This document shows positions 26,242-35,549 of a stretch of 62,234 bases of DNA, one piece after another. How positions within the stretch are numbered: the first letter of the stretch is position 1; each line of letters starts with the position of its first letter. Both the position numbers and the translations under genes were made by a program. Origin of the DNA: Mesorhizobium sp. CA8 (lineage in GTDB: Bacteria; Pseudomonadota; Alphaproteobacteria; Rhizobiales; Rhizobiaceae); the NCBI RefSeq assembly GCF_020164955.1, contig NZ_JAIUHG010000035.1:1-62234 (forward strand). Direction: 5' to 3'. The notes under the pieces were generated by a model. It did no database searches. It saw only the letters and a list, made by a program, of their open reading frames with translations, and was not told the origin of the DNA.

Positions 26242-27326
26242 GAAACCGGGATCTTCGCGAGAAGTTCGGCCAGACGCGCTGCCGCGGCACCGAGGGAGCG
26301 TTCTTCGAGGACGAAACGTCTGGCTTCAGCCGCAATGATGGTTCTTTGGTCGTTACGGGCCAGAAGTCTTTCAATGGCTGAAGCGAACGCCGTCACATCG
26401 CCCGGCGGAGTGAGGAACCCGGTCAGGCCATCCCGCACGACCTCCGGCACGCCGGCGATGTCCTGAGCCACCACCGGAAGGCCGGCGGCCTGCGCTTCAA
26501 GATAGGCTACGCCATAGGCCTCGCCGAAGCCCGGCCAGACGTAAATTCCTCCGCTGTAGAGGACATCCGGCACGGCGGCAGGCTCAATCGCGCCGAGCCA
26601 TTCGATACGGCCGGCGGGCAAGCCGGCGAATTGCGCCTTGATCTCGTCACGGGCAGGCCCGTCCCCCACGACCGACATGGTCCAGGGCAGGTGACCGATC
26701 GAACCGAGCGCTTGCGCCAGCATGCGATAGCTTTCGAGTTTGTCGCCCGGGCGCATCATGGCGACGGTAACGAGGCGCGTCGGACAGCCCCGTGCCGGCG
26801 TTTCCCGGAATCCCGATGTATCGATGAATGGCGAAAGCATGCCGAAAGTGGCGCCAGGTACCGCATCCGCCAGTCCCTGGCGGTCCCTTTGCGTGAAGCA
26901 TATGTTCAGCGCCGCCTGTTCGACGGCTCGCGCCACCAACGCTTGCGTATCAGTCCACAAACCGGCGTTGCGCCGCCTCGAATAGGAGGCTTCCGCTGTA
27001 ACATAGGGGACAGCAAAGGCCGCCGCCAGGTCGGGCCCGATCAGGTCGGGCGCCTTGTAATAGGGATGATAAGTGAACCAGAGATCGGGCTTGCCGTCGC
27101 GATTCCAAAGCCTTGTCATCCGCGCTGCTTCCTCCCGGGCCTCGATCTTGAGCGCATCGAAACTTTTCGGCTCCGGTTCGCGTAGATAGAAGCGCAATTC
27201 AGATGCCAGTTCGACGCTATGCCCCATGCGTTCCAGCGCCTTGATCAGCGTCCGTGCCATCTGGCGGTCACCGGAGGCAACGGGATCATTGGGTGACTTC
27301 AGCGGTGCGTAGAAGGCAATTCGCAT
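26238..27326 (-). CDS. Family 4 glycosyltransferase
   Basis: 362 residues, GT-B fold. The N-terminus MRIAFYAPLKSPNDPVASGD is the usual glycosyltransferase opening. The C-terminal half has VGDGPARDEI, YVWPGFGEAYGVAYLEAQ (the EX7E-type site) and the family motif GVPEVVRDGLTGFLTPPGD. It forms a two-gene operon with the overlapping deacetylase gene. A 75-base divergent promoter region separates it from the DUF3095 gene. Confidence 0.9.
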   Translation of the reverse strand: MRIAFYAPLKSPNDPVASGDRQMARTLIKALERMGHSVELASELRFYLREPEPKSFDALKIEAREEAARMTRLWNRDGKPDLWFTYHPYYKAPDLIGPDLAAAFAVPYVTAEASYSRRRNAGLWTDTQALVARAVEQAALNICFTQRDRQGLADAVPGATFGMLSPFIDTSGFRETPARGCPTRLVTVAMMRPGDKLESYRMLAQALGSIGHLPWTMSVVGDGPARDEIKAQFAGLPAGRIEWLGAIEPAAVPDVLYSGGIYVWPGFGEAYGVAYLEAQAAGLPVVAQDIAGVPEVVRDGLTGFLTPPGDVTAFASAIERLLARNDQRTIIAAEARRFVLEERSLGAAAARLAELLAKIPVS

Positions 27327-27401
27327 CGCCGGACCCTATCATCGGAAAGCCGGCGCAAGTCAATTTCCAAGCATGATCGACTTCACCCTTCAAGCAGTGG
27401 A

Positions 27402-28580
27402 ATGTACTATCTGATGCCGATGGAAACAGCTGCCGCGCCCCACCCGTTTGTCGCTTCCCTGCCGGTCTTCGCAAAGTTCGGAAGCGTCGCCGATATCGAC
27501 AATTATCGGCCTCTCCCCGATGACTGGGCGCTGGCCACCGCCGACATCGTCGGCTCGACCAAGGCGATCGAGGCTGGGCACTATAAAACCGTCAATATGG
27601 CCGGCGCCAGCGTCATTTCGGCGCTGCTCAATGCGCTGGGTCGGCAAGATTTTCCCTTTGTCTTCGGCGGCGACGGCGCGCTCGTGGCGTTTCCCGGCTC
27701 GGCGCTGGAGATCACCCGCAACGCGCTTGCCGCTGTCCAGAGATGGGTGGCGGACGAACTGGGCCTGGCCCTGCGTGCCGCAATCGTGCCGATAAGGGAT
27801 ATAAGAGCGCAAGGACTCGACGTTCGCGTGGCGAGGTTCCAGGCCTCCGAAGCGGTCTTCTATGCCATGTTCGCCGGCGGTGGCGGCAGCTGGGCGGAAG
27901 CCGAGATGAAAGCGGGGCGCTACCGGATCGATCCCGCGCCGCCCGGCGCGCGGCCGGATCTGACCGGCCTCTCCTGCCGCTGGAACCCGATCGAAGCCCG
28001 GCATGGCGAAATCGTCTCGATCATAGCCATACCGCGGGCGTCGCGCGACTTACGCGGGTTTCAGTTGCTGGTTTCCGACATCATCGCCCTTGCCGGCAGG
28101 CAGGAACGCGATGGTCACCCCGTACCGGCGGACGGGCCGGCCTACAGTTTGCTGCCCGCCGGGCTCGATATCGAGGCGCGGGCCACGGCGCCGGCTGGAA
28201 GGCGATGGCTGACGAAGCTGTGGGTAGTGTTCCTCATGACGCTTACGGCTGTCACCGATAGATTTGGCTGGACGATCGGCAGTTTCGACCCGAAGGTCTA
28301 CAAACGCGACGTGGCGAGCAATTCGGATTTTCGGAAGTTCGACGACGGCTTGAAGATGACCATCGACGTGGACGCGGACGTCTTGCAACGGATCGAGAAC
28401 CGGCTGAAACAGGCGGAAGAGGCGGGCGCCTGCACCTTTGGCCTGCACCGCCAGAAATCGGCCTTGATGACATGCCTCGTCGCTTCGCCGCTCCAGCGCG
28501 ATCACCTTCATTTCATCGATGGCGCGGCCGGCGGCTATGCGATGGCTGCCGCAAGCCTGAAGGCGAAGGCGCCGGTTTGA
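27402..28580 (+). CDS. DUF3095 protein, divergent class III cyclase-like
   Basis: 392 residues matching the DUF3095 family as I recall it. Its N-terminal domain looks like a relative of class III cyclases: ATADIVGST (Asp48) and FVFGGDGALVAF (Asp90) align with the two metal-binding motifs, but the substrate-selecting Lys and the transition-state Asn/Arg cannot be found. The second half (about 230-392) is of unknown function. Three in-frame ATGs (27402, 27414, 27420) make the exact start uncertain. The gene precedes the nucleotide-sugar dehydrogenase by 7 bases, so it may be part of its operon. Confidence 0.8.
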   Translation: MYYLMPMETAAAPHPFVASLPVFAKFGSVADIDNYRPLPDDWALATADIVGSTKAIEAGHYKTVNMAGASVISALLNALGRQDFPFVFGGDGALVAFPGSALEITRNALAAVQRWVADELGLALRAAIVPIRDIRAQGLDVRVARFQASEAVFYAMFAGGGGSWAEAEMKAGRYRIDPAPPGARPDLTGLSCRWNPIEARHGEIVSIIAIPRASRDLRGFQLLVSDIIALAGRQERDGHPVPADGPAYSLLPAGLDIEARATAPAGRRWLTKLWVVFLMTLTAVTDRFGWTIGSFDPKVYKRDVASNSDFRKFDDGLKMTIDVDADVLQRIENRLKQAEEAGACTFGLHRQKSALMTCLVASPLQRDHLHFIDGAAGGYAMAAASLKAKAPV

Positions 28581-28587
28581 TGACGGC

Positions 28588-30036
28588 TTGCGGAAACCGA
28601 TCTTCCGCAATATGCCTCGGCCATGGTCTGTGGAGCCTAATGAGCCTCGCCATGGAACGGACAGCCTGTCCGAATTGACGGGAAGCAGATTTTTGGACGC
28701 CTCACGATCGATATATGACCAACTTCTAAACCGGATTTCGACACGCGCCGCGCAAGTCGGCGTGATCGGACTGGGCTATGTCGGATTGCCGCTGGCGGTT
28801 GCGGTTGCACGCGCCGGCTTCCCGGTTTCGGGCTTCGACATCGAAGCCCACAAGGTCGAGAGCCTGAACAACGGCCAGTCCTACATCGAGGCGGTGACGT
28901 CGACAACCCTTGCCGGCCAGGTGGCGAGCGGACGGTTCCGCGCCACTGCGGATTTTGCGGAACTGGCCGTCTGCGAGGTCATCATCATCTGCGTTCCGAC
29001 ACCGCTGACGAAAAACCGTGAGCCGGATCTCTCCTTTGTCAGGACCACGGCAGGCACCATCGCCAAGCATATGCGTCCCGGCCAGCTCGTCGTGCTGGAA
29101 TCGACCACCTATCCCGGCACCACCGACGACGTGATCAAGCCCATACTGGAAGAAACCGGCTTGCGGTCGAAGATAGACTTCTTCCTCGGCTTCTCGCCCG
29201 AACGCGAGGATCCCGGCAACCGCAGCTTTGAAGTCGCGACGATCCCTAAGGTCGTGGCAGGTGACGGGATTGAAGCGGCGACGCTCGTGCAGTCTTTCTA
29301 CCATAGGGTGGTCAAGACCGTCGTTCCGGTTTCCACCACCGCGACCGCCGAGGCGGTCAAACTGACGGAGAACATCTTCCGCTCGGTCAACATAGCTCTC
29401 GTCAACGAGTTGAAAGTCGTGCTCGGGGCGATGGGCATCGACATCTGGGAAGTCATTGAGGCGGCAAAGAGCAAGCCCTTCGGCTACATGCCGTTCTATC
29501 CTGGCCCCGGACTTGGCGGGCACTGCGTTCCGATAGATCCCTTCTACCTGACGTGGAAGGCGCGCGAATACGAACTGCCGACCCGCTTCATCGAGCTGGC
29601 GGCAGAGATCAACACGGCCATGCCGCGTCATGTGGTCGATGAACTGGCGAAGGCACTGGACCGGCGCTGCGGCAAGGCGCTCAGCCGCTCGCGCATTCTC
29701 ATCGTCGGGCTCGCCTATAAGAAGAATGTGCCCGATATCCGCGAAAGCCCTTCATTGCGGCTCATTGAACTCATCGAGGATTGGGGCGGCAAGGCGGAAT
29801 TCCACGATCCGCATGTTACCGAGATACCGACCACACGGGAGCATATGGCGATCAAGGGGCGCCGCTCGATCGAATTGACCGAGGCGACCCTGAAGGCTTT
29901 CGATGCTGTCGTCGTTGCAACCGACCACGACGCAATCGACTATCAGACGATCGCTGATCACGCCCCTCTGATCGTCGACACGCGCAATGTTTTTGGCCGC
30001 CTCGGGCTGGACCGGGAGACGGTGGTGAAGGCCTGA
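28588..30036 (+). CDS. Nucleotide-sugar 6-dehydrogenase (UDP-GlcNAc/ManNAc type)
   Basis: Oxidises a UDP-sugar to its uronic acid with two NAD. The 482-residue frame has the Rossmann motif GVIGLGYVGLPLAVA, EREDPGN, the catalytic Cys313 in GGHCVPIDPF, and C-terminal GLAYKKNVPDIRESP. The pattern resembles WbpA/TviB and WbpO enzymes more than simple UDP-glucose dehydrogenases, so the substrate may be UDP-GlcNAc or similar. The TTG start at 28588 adds about 35 poorly conserved residues; ATG 28612 or TTG 28692 are alternatives. It would supply acidic precursors for the glycan made by the nearby transferases. Confidence 0.9.
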   Translation: MRKPIFRNMPRPWSVEPNEPRHGTDSLSELTGSRFLDASRSIYDQLLNRISTRAAQVGVIGLGYVGLPLAVAVARAGFPVSGFDIEAHKVESLNNGQSYIEAVTSTTLAGQVASGRFRATADFAELAVCEVIIICVPTPLTKNREPDLSFVRTTAGTIAKHMRPGQLVVLESTTYPGTTDDVIKPILEETGLRSKIDFFLGFSPEREDPGNRSFEVATIPKVVAGDGIEAATLVQSFYHRVVKTVVPVSTTATAEAVKLTENIFRSVNIALVNELKVVLGAMGIDIWEVIEAAKSKPFGYMPFYPGPGLGGHCVPIDPFYLTWKAREYELPTRFIELAAEINTAMPRHVVDELAKALDRRCGKALSRSRILIVGLAYKKNVPDIRESPSLRLIELIEDWGGKAEFHDPHVTEIPTTREHMAIKGRRSIELTEATLKAFDAVVVATDHDAIDYQTIADHAPLIVDTRNVFGRLGLDRETVVKA

Positions 30037-30275
30037 TGGCATCTGAGCCGGCGAATTTCTTGCGCGGTATCAGGATCGTAGTTGCGTTCCGCCGGCTGCC
30101 TCGCCACATAACGGCACGAAACACAGATGCCTTTACGCCTTCCCTTTGCCGCAAGGATGGTCATCGGGGAAATTCTTCGCCGCTTTTGCCCCGACGACGG
30201 CCTTGTTGACTTCGGGTGTCTTATCGTTGGTCGTTGGAACTGCAGATCAGAGTCTTCGACGGATTTCGAGATAGA

Positions 30276-31616
30276 ATGAGCACATCGTACGCAGAAATTT
30301 CCACCACTCTCATGGATAAGGTTGCCGATTGGCTGAACCAATCGGCGCTGGCGGGCAACGACCTGGAAACATTGGTAAATGGCTTTTGCGAACGGCTGGC
30401 TGCTGCCGGCCTGCCGCTGAAGCGGGTGCATTTGAGCTTCTCGATGCTTCATCCGCTTTATGACGCGCTTGGCTTCACCTGGGTTCGCGGCCAAGGCATG
30501 GAAGTGGAAGGCTTCCGCAAGGAGGCCGGCGTGCCGTCTGAAAGATTCCTGACCAGCCCATACTACCATCTGCTCAGCAATAAGCTCGATCATCTGCGAC
30601 GCCGGCTCGACCCGCCTGTGGTGTCGGAGTTTCCTGTTTTCGACGACCTCCAGCTTATGGGCATAACCGACTACATGGCTTTCGTCCATCCCTTCAGCGG
30701 CAACACCAGTCAGGGCATGATGGGGTCCTGGTCCACCGACAGCGCCGCGGGCTTCAGCGACAGCATGATTTCGGCGCTGCTGCGCATCCAGAGCCATCTC
30801 GCTATCGCCACCAAGATGGCGGTACTCACTAAGCTCGCCGACAACATGATCACCACCTATCTCGGCGGCGACGCTGGCAGGCGCGTGCTTGACGGCCAGA
30901 TCAAGCGCGGCGAGGGCGATACAATCCGGGCCGCATTGGTAATGGGAGATATGCGCGGATCGTCGAGGCTTGCCGAGACCTCCGGCCGGGAAATCTATAT
31001 CGATACGCTGAACCAGTTTTTTGACGCCGTTGCCGCACCTTTCAATCGCAATGGCGGGCAGATCATGAGTTTCATTGGTGATGGCTTCATTGCCGTCTAC
31101 CCTTGCGAAAGGCACCGTTCGCAGTCCGAGATCGCCTGCCAGGCTGCGCTTTCGGCCGCGCATAAGGCCAGCGCGCGTATGATGGATCTCAACCTGCGCA
31201 GAAAGGAGCAGGGGTTGTCCGACATCAAATTTGGTATCGGGCTGCATGTCGGCAATGTGATGTTCGGCAATGTCGGGCTTACCGACCGGCTCACATTCTC
31301 TGTCTTCGGCTCGGCTGTGAACGAGGTCCAGCGCCTCCAGACCCTGACCAAGAAATATCCGCACAGCGTTCTGGCCAGCAAAGACTTCGCCGCCTATTGC
31401 GGCGCCCACAGCTGGCTGACGCTCGGCCACGAGGAACTGGCTGGCATCAAGCAGAAGCTGACGGTGCTTTCACCCGATCTGTCGGGAGCTCTCGCACTCG
31501 ATGAAGACAGTGCCCCGGAGCCGATTCAGGTCCGAAGATCGGACGCCGAGCAGGTCATGCTGCTTCATCGCGACGCCGCGCGCATGGCGGCGGGCGACCG
31601 GAGTAAGCTCCAGTAA
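30276..31616 (+). CDS. Class III cyclase-like protein with altered substrate residues
   Basis: 446 residues from ATG 30276 (GTG 30216 would add 20). The N-terminal 230 or so residues form a rhizobial-type sensory region (LPLKRVHLSFSMLHPLYDA) with no membrane helices. The catalytic domain keeps both metal Asp (GDMRGSS, FIGDGFIA) and the Asn/Arg pair (SAVNEVQR). At the two positions that choose adenine or guanine it has Ser (MSFIGD instead of VKTIGD, and FSVFG instead of YDLWG). The product is therefore uncertain: it could be a low-activity cyclase or one with another specificity. A 239-base gap precedes the gene. Confidence 0.85.
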   Translation: MSTSYAEISTTLMDKVADWLNQSALAGNDLETLVNGFCERLAAAGLPLKRVHLSFSMLHPLYDALGFTWVRGQGMEVEGFRKEAGVPSERFLTSPYYHLLSNKLDHLRRRLDPPVVSEFPVFDDLQLMGITDYMAFVHPFSGNTSQGMMGSWSTDSAAGFSDSMISALLRIQSHLAIATKMAVLTKLADNMITTYLGGDAGRRVLDGQIKRGEGDTIRAALVMGDMRGSSRLAETSGREIYIDTLNQFFDAVAAPFNRNGGQIMSFIGDGFIAVYPCERHRSQSEIACQAALSAAHKASARMMDLNLRRKEQGLSDIKFGIGLHVGNVMFGNVGLTDRLTFSVFGSAVNEVQRLQTLTKKYPHSVLASKDFAAYCGAHSWLTLGHEELAGIKQKLTVLSPDLSGALALDEDSAPEPIQVRRSDAEQVMLLHRDAARMAAGDRSKLQ

Positions 31617-31756
31617 CCGCCACCTATCTGGGCCGATCGGCTGTTGTAGCCAGTTCGGTCGTCCCGCCCCTGACGACCGCTTCGAATCCAAGTTGCTCTG
31701 CGCTGGCAATGCGCTAGTCTCGCTTTCGGAGCTGCCAGAGTGGGGCTGGTGTAAGA

Positions 31757-33652
31757 ATGAATTCGGCTGTCGATCTGCTGCGGATCGAAGACGTTGGCAT
31801 CGCTTTTCCCATCATGGGGGGGCCGTTGCATGCCGTCAGGCGCGCAAATCTTCGCGTCCTGCCCGGTAAGGTTACCGCGCTTGTGGGGGAGTCAGGTTCC
31901 GGAAAATCGGTTCTCAGCCAGGCCGTGATGGGCATTTTGCCGAACACAGCCCATGTTCGTGGCCGGATCCTGTTTTCCGATCCTGAAAAGCCCGGCACGA
32001 CGCAGGATATTCTCAAGATGTTGCGTGACGGGCCCGAAATCCGCGCGTTGAGAGGCAGCCGCATCGGCAAGATCTTTCAGGAGCCGATGACATCGCTGTC
32101 GCCGCTGCACACGATCGGCAACCAGGTCAGCGAATCCCTGCAGATTCATACGCCCATGGCCCGGGCAGAGCGCAGGGCGCGGACCGAGGAAATGCTCAGC
32201 CTTGTCGGCTTCCCCAATCCCAAGCGCGCCTATGACATGTATCCCTTCGAACTTTCGGGCGGATTGCGTCAGCGCGCCATGATCGCCATGGCGCTTATCT
32301 GCCGGCCCGCCCTGTTGATCGCCGATGAGCCGACGACGGCGTTGGACGTCACCATCCAGGCGCAAATCCTGCAATTGCTGCGCGGGCTTCAGACCAAGCT
32401 GAACATGGCGATGCTGCTGATCACGCACGACCTCGGCGTGGTCGCGAATGTCGCCGACGAGGTGGTGGTCATCTACCATGGCGAGATCATGGAAGCGGGG
32501 CCCGTCGAGGCGATATTCCGCCGGCCAGGCCACCCTTACCTTAAGGGGCTCATGGCAGCCGTTCCGCATTTCGACCTGAAGCCTGGCGAAAGGCTAAAGG
32601 CGCTGCGCGAGGTGCCGGTGAATGTCGGAAACCTACTCGGCAAGCAGACCGCGCCGGCATCGAAGGGGCCGGACGACATCCTGCTGTCCGTCAAGGATCT
32701 GAAAAAGACCTTCACCGTCCGCAAGTCCGGATGGTTCGGCGGGGATCATCAACCCTCTGTTCGCGCCGTGGACGGCGTGAGCTTCGATATCAGGCGGGGT
32801 GAGTGCCTGGGTCTGGTCGGCGAAAGCGGCTCCGGCAAAACCACCGTCAGCAAGATCCTCATGCGGGCTGTCACCCCTAGCGGCGGCTCTGTGATCTTCA
32901 ACGGCCGCGATGGACCGATCGACGTCCTCAAAGGCGAGGGAGGCGCCCTCCACACGCTGCGCGCGAAAATCCAGATGGTCTTTCAGGATCCGGTTTCGTC
33001 GCTTTCACCTCGCATGACGGTGGAGAACATCTTGAGCGAGCCGCTGGAAATCCATCAACGTGGCAATGCCGCGTCCCGACTCGCCACGGTCAAGAGCCTA
33101 ATGCAGGCGATCGGGCTCGATCCGCGCTTCATCAAGCGTTATCCACATAGTTTCTCCGGCGGGCAGCGTCAACGTATCGGCATCGCGCGCGCGTTGGCGC
33201 TGGGGCCCGAACTGCTGATCTGCGACGAGCCGGTTTCGGCGCTCGATGTCTCTGTCCAGGCCCAGATCCTGAACCTTCTGAAAGACCTGCAGAGGGAGTT
33301 GGGCCTTACCTACCTGTTCATATCCCATAACCTGGCGGTGGTGGATTACATGGCAGACCGCATCGCAGTGATGTGCGGCGGGCGTATCGTCGAGCTTGCG
33401 CCGCGCAAAATTCTGCTAAGGAAACCCGTCCACCCCTACACGCGCTCACTGCTCGCCGCGGTACCCTTCCCCGATCTCGACAGGCCGATGGATTTCAAGA
33501 CGCTGAAGCTCAGCGGCGCTTCCGACACCAGCGCCTGGGGACCGCAATTTCGCGATGAGGGCGAAGCGGACGTGCTGTCGCCGCTCGACCTTGGCGGCGG
33601 CCATCTCGTTCTGGCCCGACGCTCGGCCGATGCGAGCGAGCTACGCCATTGA
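31757..33652 (+). CDS. Dual ATPase of a peptide/opine-type ABC importer
   Basis: 631 residues made of two fused ATPase domains, like YejF or a DppD-DppF fusion. Domain 1 has GESGSGKSVLSQ, LSGGLRQRAMIAMAL and LLIADEPTTALD. Domain 2 has GESGSGKTTVSK, FSGGQRQRIGIARAL and LLICDEPVSALD. All catalytic motifs are intact. Each half ends with an oligopeptide-type C-terminal extension (RRPGHPYLKGLMAAVP, KPVHPYTRSLLAAVP). Gene order is ATPase, binding protein, permease, permease. The next gene starts at a TTG overlapping the TGA. Confidence 0.95.
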   Translation: MNSAVDLLRIEDVGIAFPIMGGPLHAVRRANLRVLPGKVTALVGESGSGKSVLSQAVMGILPNTAHVRGRILFSDPEKPGTTQDILKMLRDGPEIRALRGSRIGKIFQEPMTSLSPLHTIGNQVSESLQIHTPMARAERRARTEEMLSLVGFPNPKRAYDMYPFELSGGLRQRAMIAMALICRPALLIADEPTTALDVTIQAQILQLLRGLQTKLNMAMLLITHDLGVVANVADEVVVIYHGEIMEAGPVEAIFRRPGHPYLKGLMAAVPHFDLKPGERLKALREVPVNVGNLLGKQTAPASKGPDDILLSVKDLKKTFTVRKSGWFGGDHQPSVRAVDGVSFDIRRGECLGLVGESGSGKTTVSKILMRAVTPSGGSVIFNGRDGPIDVLKGEGGALHTLRAKIQMVFQDPVSSLSPRMTVENILSEPLEIHQRGNAASRLATVKSLMQAIGLDPRFIKRYPHSFSGGQRQRIGIARALALGPELLICDEPVSALDVSVQAQILNLLKDLQRELGLTYLFISHNLAVVDYMADRIAVMCGGRIVELAPRKILLRKPVHPYTRSLLAAVPFPDLDRPMDFKTLKLSGASDTSAWGPQFRDEGEADVLSPLDLGGGHLVLARRSADASELRH

Positions 33653-35547
33653 TCAGCCGGCGCGCCATCCTTGGGCTCATGGCTTCGGCGTTTGTGCCGA
33701 GCACGTTGCACGCCGGCGATCTGGAGCCGGAATTTCTTCAGCCGCTGCTGAAGGCCCTGGCGCTGCCGGCACTCGCCGAACGCCTGCCCAAGAGGCCGCG
33801 CGTGGTGAACCTCGCTGCGATCGGCCGGCAGCCCGGCCAGTATGGCGGCACGCTGCGCACGATCATCGGCAGCCAGAAAGATATCCGGATGATGACCATC
33901 TACGGATATACTCGCCTGGTCGGCTATGACGAAAAGCTCAACCTGCAACCCGACATTCTCGAAAGCTTCGACGTGGCGGACGATCGCGTCTTCACTTTCA
34001 AGATACGGGAAGGACATAAATGGTCTAACGGCAGCTTGCTGACGCCGGAGGACTTTCGCTATTGCTGGGAAGATGTCTGGCTGAACGATGAGCTTACGCA
34101 AGGCGGGCTTCCCCCGACCCTGTTGGCGGACGGCAAGCCGCCACGCTTCGAGATCGTCGATCCGCTGACGGTCCGCTATAGCTGGGATGCGCCTAATCCC
34201 GACTTCCTCCCCAAGCTGGCTGGCGCTTCGCCGCTCTCGCTTGTTCTGCCGGCCGCCTATCTCAAGCAGTTCCACAAGAAATACCAGGACGCATTCCGGC
34301 TTGCCGGCCTGATGGAGGAGAACAGGGCCAAGAAATGGACGCTCCTGCATATCCGCATGTCGCGCCAGTATCGCCCGGAGAATCCTGAACTGCCGACGCT
34401 CGATCCCTGGCAGAACCGGACCAAGCCGCCGGCCGAGCAGTTCATCTTCGAGCGGAACCCGTTCTTTCATCGAATAGACGAGAATGGCCGGCAACTGCCC
34501 TATGTTGACCGGGTGGTCATGAATGTCAGCTCGTCGGCGATCATTTCCGCCAAGACCGGTGCAGGCGAGAGCGACCTGCAATGCATGGGAATTGACTTTT
34601 CCGATTATTCATTCCTGAAGGATGCGGAGAAGCGTTATCCGGTCAAGATGCATCTGTGGAAACGCACGCAGGGTTCGCGGCTGGCGCTACTGCCCAATCT
34701 GAATTGTGCCGACCAGGTGTGGCGCGGCCTTTTTCGCGACGTGCGCGTGCGTCGCGCACTTTCGCTTGCTGTGGATAGGCGCGAGATCAATTTGGCGGTG
34801 TTCTACGGATTGGCGCAGGAAAGTGCCGATACGGTCCTGCCGGAGAGCCCGCTTTACCGGCCGGAACTCGCGAAAGCCTGGGTCGCCCATGACCCCGAGC
34901 AGGCCAATGCGCTGCTCGATGAGGTCGGGCTTCAGAGGCGTGACGATGACGGCCTCCGGATACTTCCCGATGGACGCCCGGCGCAAATCATTGTGGAAAC
35001 GGCTGGCGAAAGCACGCTGGAAACCGACGCGCTCGAACTCATCACCGATCACTGGCGCCAGATCGGTATCGCCCTGTTCGTCCGGACTTCGCAGCGCGAC
35101 ATCTTCCGCAGCCGCGCGCTTGGCGGCGAGATCATGATCTCGATATGGTCGGGCATCGACAATGGCGTGCCGACAGCCGACATGAACCCGTCCCAGTTGG
35201 CTCCCACCATGGACGACCAACTGCAATGGCCGCTGTGGGGTTCTCACTACCTGTCCCATGGGACGCTCGGCGAGGCGCCAGATCTTCCGCCTGTCGTCGA
35301 GTTGATGGCTTTGCTCAAGCGCTGGAACGCTTCGACCGGAGCCGCTGAGCGCACCGAAATCTGGCATTCAATGTTGTCGATCTACACCGATCAGGTGTTT
35401 TCGATCGGCACGGTGAACGGAACGCATCAGCCTATTCTGGCGTCCTCGCGGCTGCGCAATCTGCCTGACAAGGCGCTCTACGGCTATGACCCGACCGCCT
35501 ATTTCGGTGTCTATATGCCTGACACATTCTGGCTTGGAGAGTCCTAA
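33649..35547 (+). CDS. Family 5 extracellular solute-binding protein
   Basis: 632 residues; the periplasmic receptor of the operon. It begins with MISRRAILGLMASAF and cleavage near LHA-GD, a Tat-like signal. The SBP_bac_5 signature region is clear: TRLVGYDEKLNLQPDILESF and KIREGHKWSNGSLLTPEDF. The TTG start at 33649 overlaps the ATPase stop (TTGA), so translation is coupled. The family binds peptides, opines, nickel chelates or oligosaccharides; the ligand is unknown. Length is at the upper end of the family. Confidence 0.92.
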   Translation: MISRRAILGLMASAFVPSTLHAGDLEPEFLQPLLKALALPALAERLPKRPRVVNLAAIGRQPGQYGGTLRTIIGSQKDIRMMTIYGYTRLVGYDEKLNLQPDILESFDVADDRVFTFKIREGHKWSNGSLLTPEDFRYCWEDVWLNDELTQGGLPPTLLADGKPPRFEIVDPLTVRYSWDAPNPDFLPKLAGASPLSLVLPAAYLKQFHKKYQDAFRLAGLMEENRAKKWTLLHIRMSRQYRPENPELPTLDPWQNRTKPPAEQFIFERNPFFHRIDENGRQLPYVDRVVMNVSSSAIISAKTGAGESDLQCMGIDFSDYSFLKDAEKRYPVKMHLWKRTQGSRLALLPNLNCADQVWRGLFRDVRVRRALSLAVDRREINLAVFYGLAQESADTVLPESPLYRPELAKAWVAHDPEQANALLDEVGLQRRDDDGLRILPDGRPAQIIVETAGESTLETDALELITDHWRQIGIALFVRTSQRDIFRSRALGGEIMISIWSGIDNGVPTADMNPSQLAPTMDDQLQWPLWGSHYLSHGTLGEAPDLPPVVELMALLKRWNASTGAAERTEIWHSMLSIYTDQVFSIGTVNGTHQPILASSRLRNLPDKALYGYDPTAYFGVYMPDTFWLGES

Positions 35548-35549
35548 GC

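Noticed and set aside
30037..30275. Small minus-strand frame with a CxxC (ICVSCRYVARQ)
   Set aside because: Too short, Arg-rich, with no ribosome site; more likely chance.
29958..31430. 490-codon minus-strand frame opposite a cyclase
   Set aside because: Antisense of a conserved class III catalytic domain; no ribosome site or known motif.
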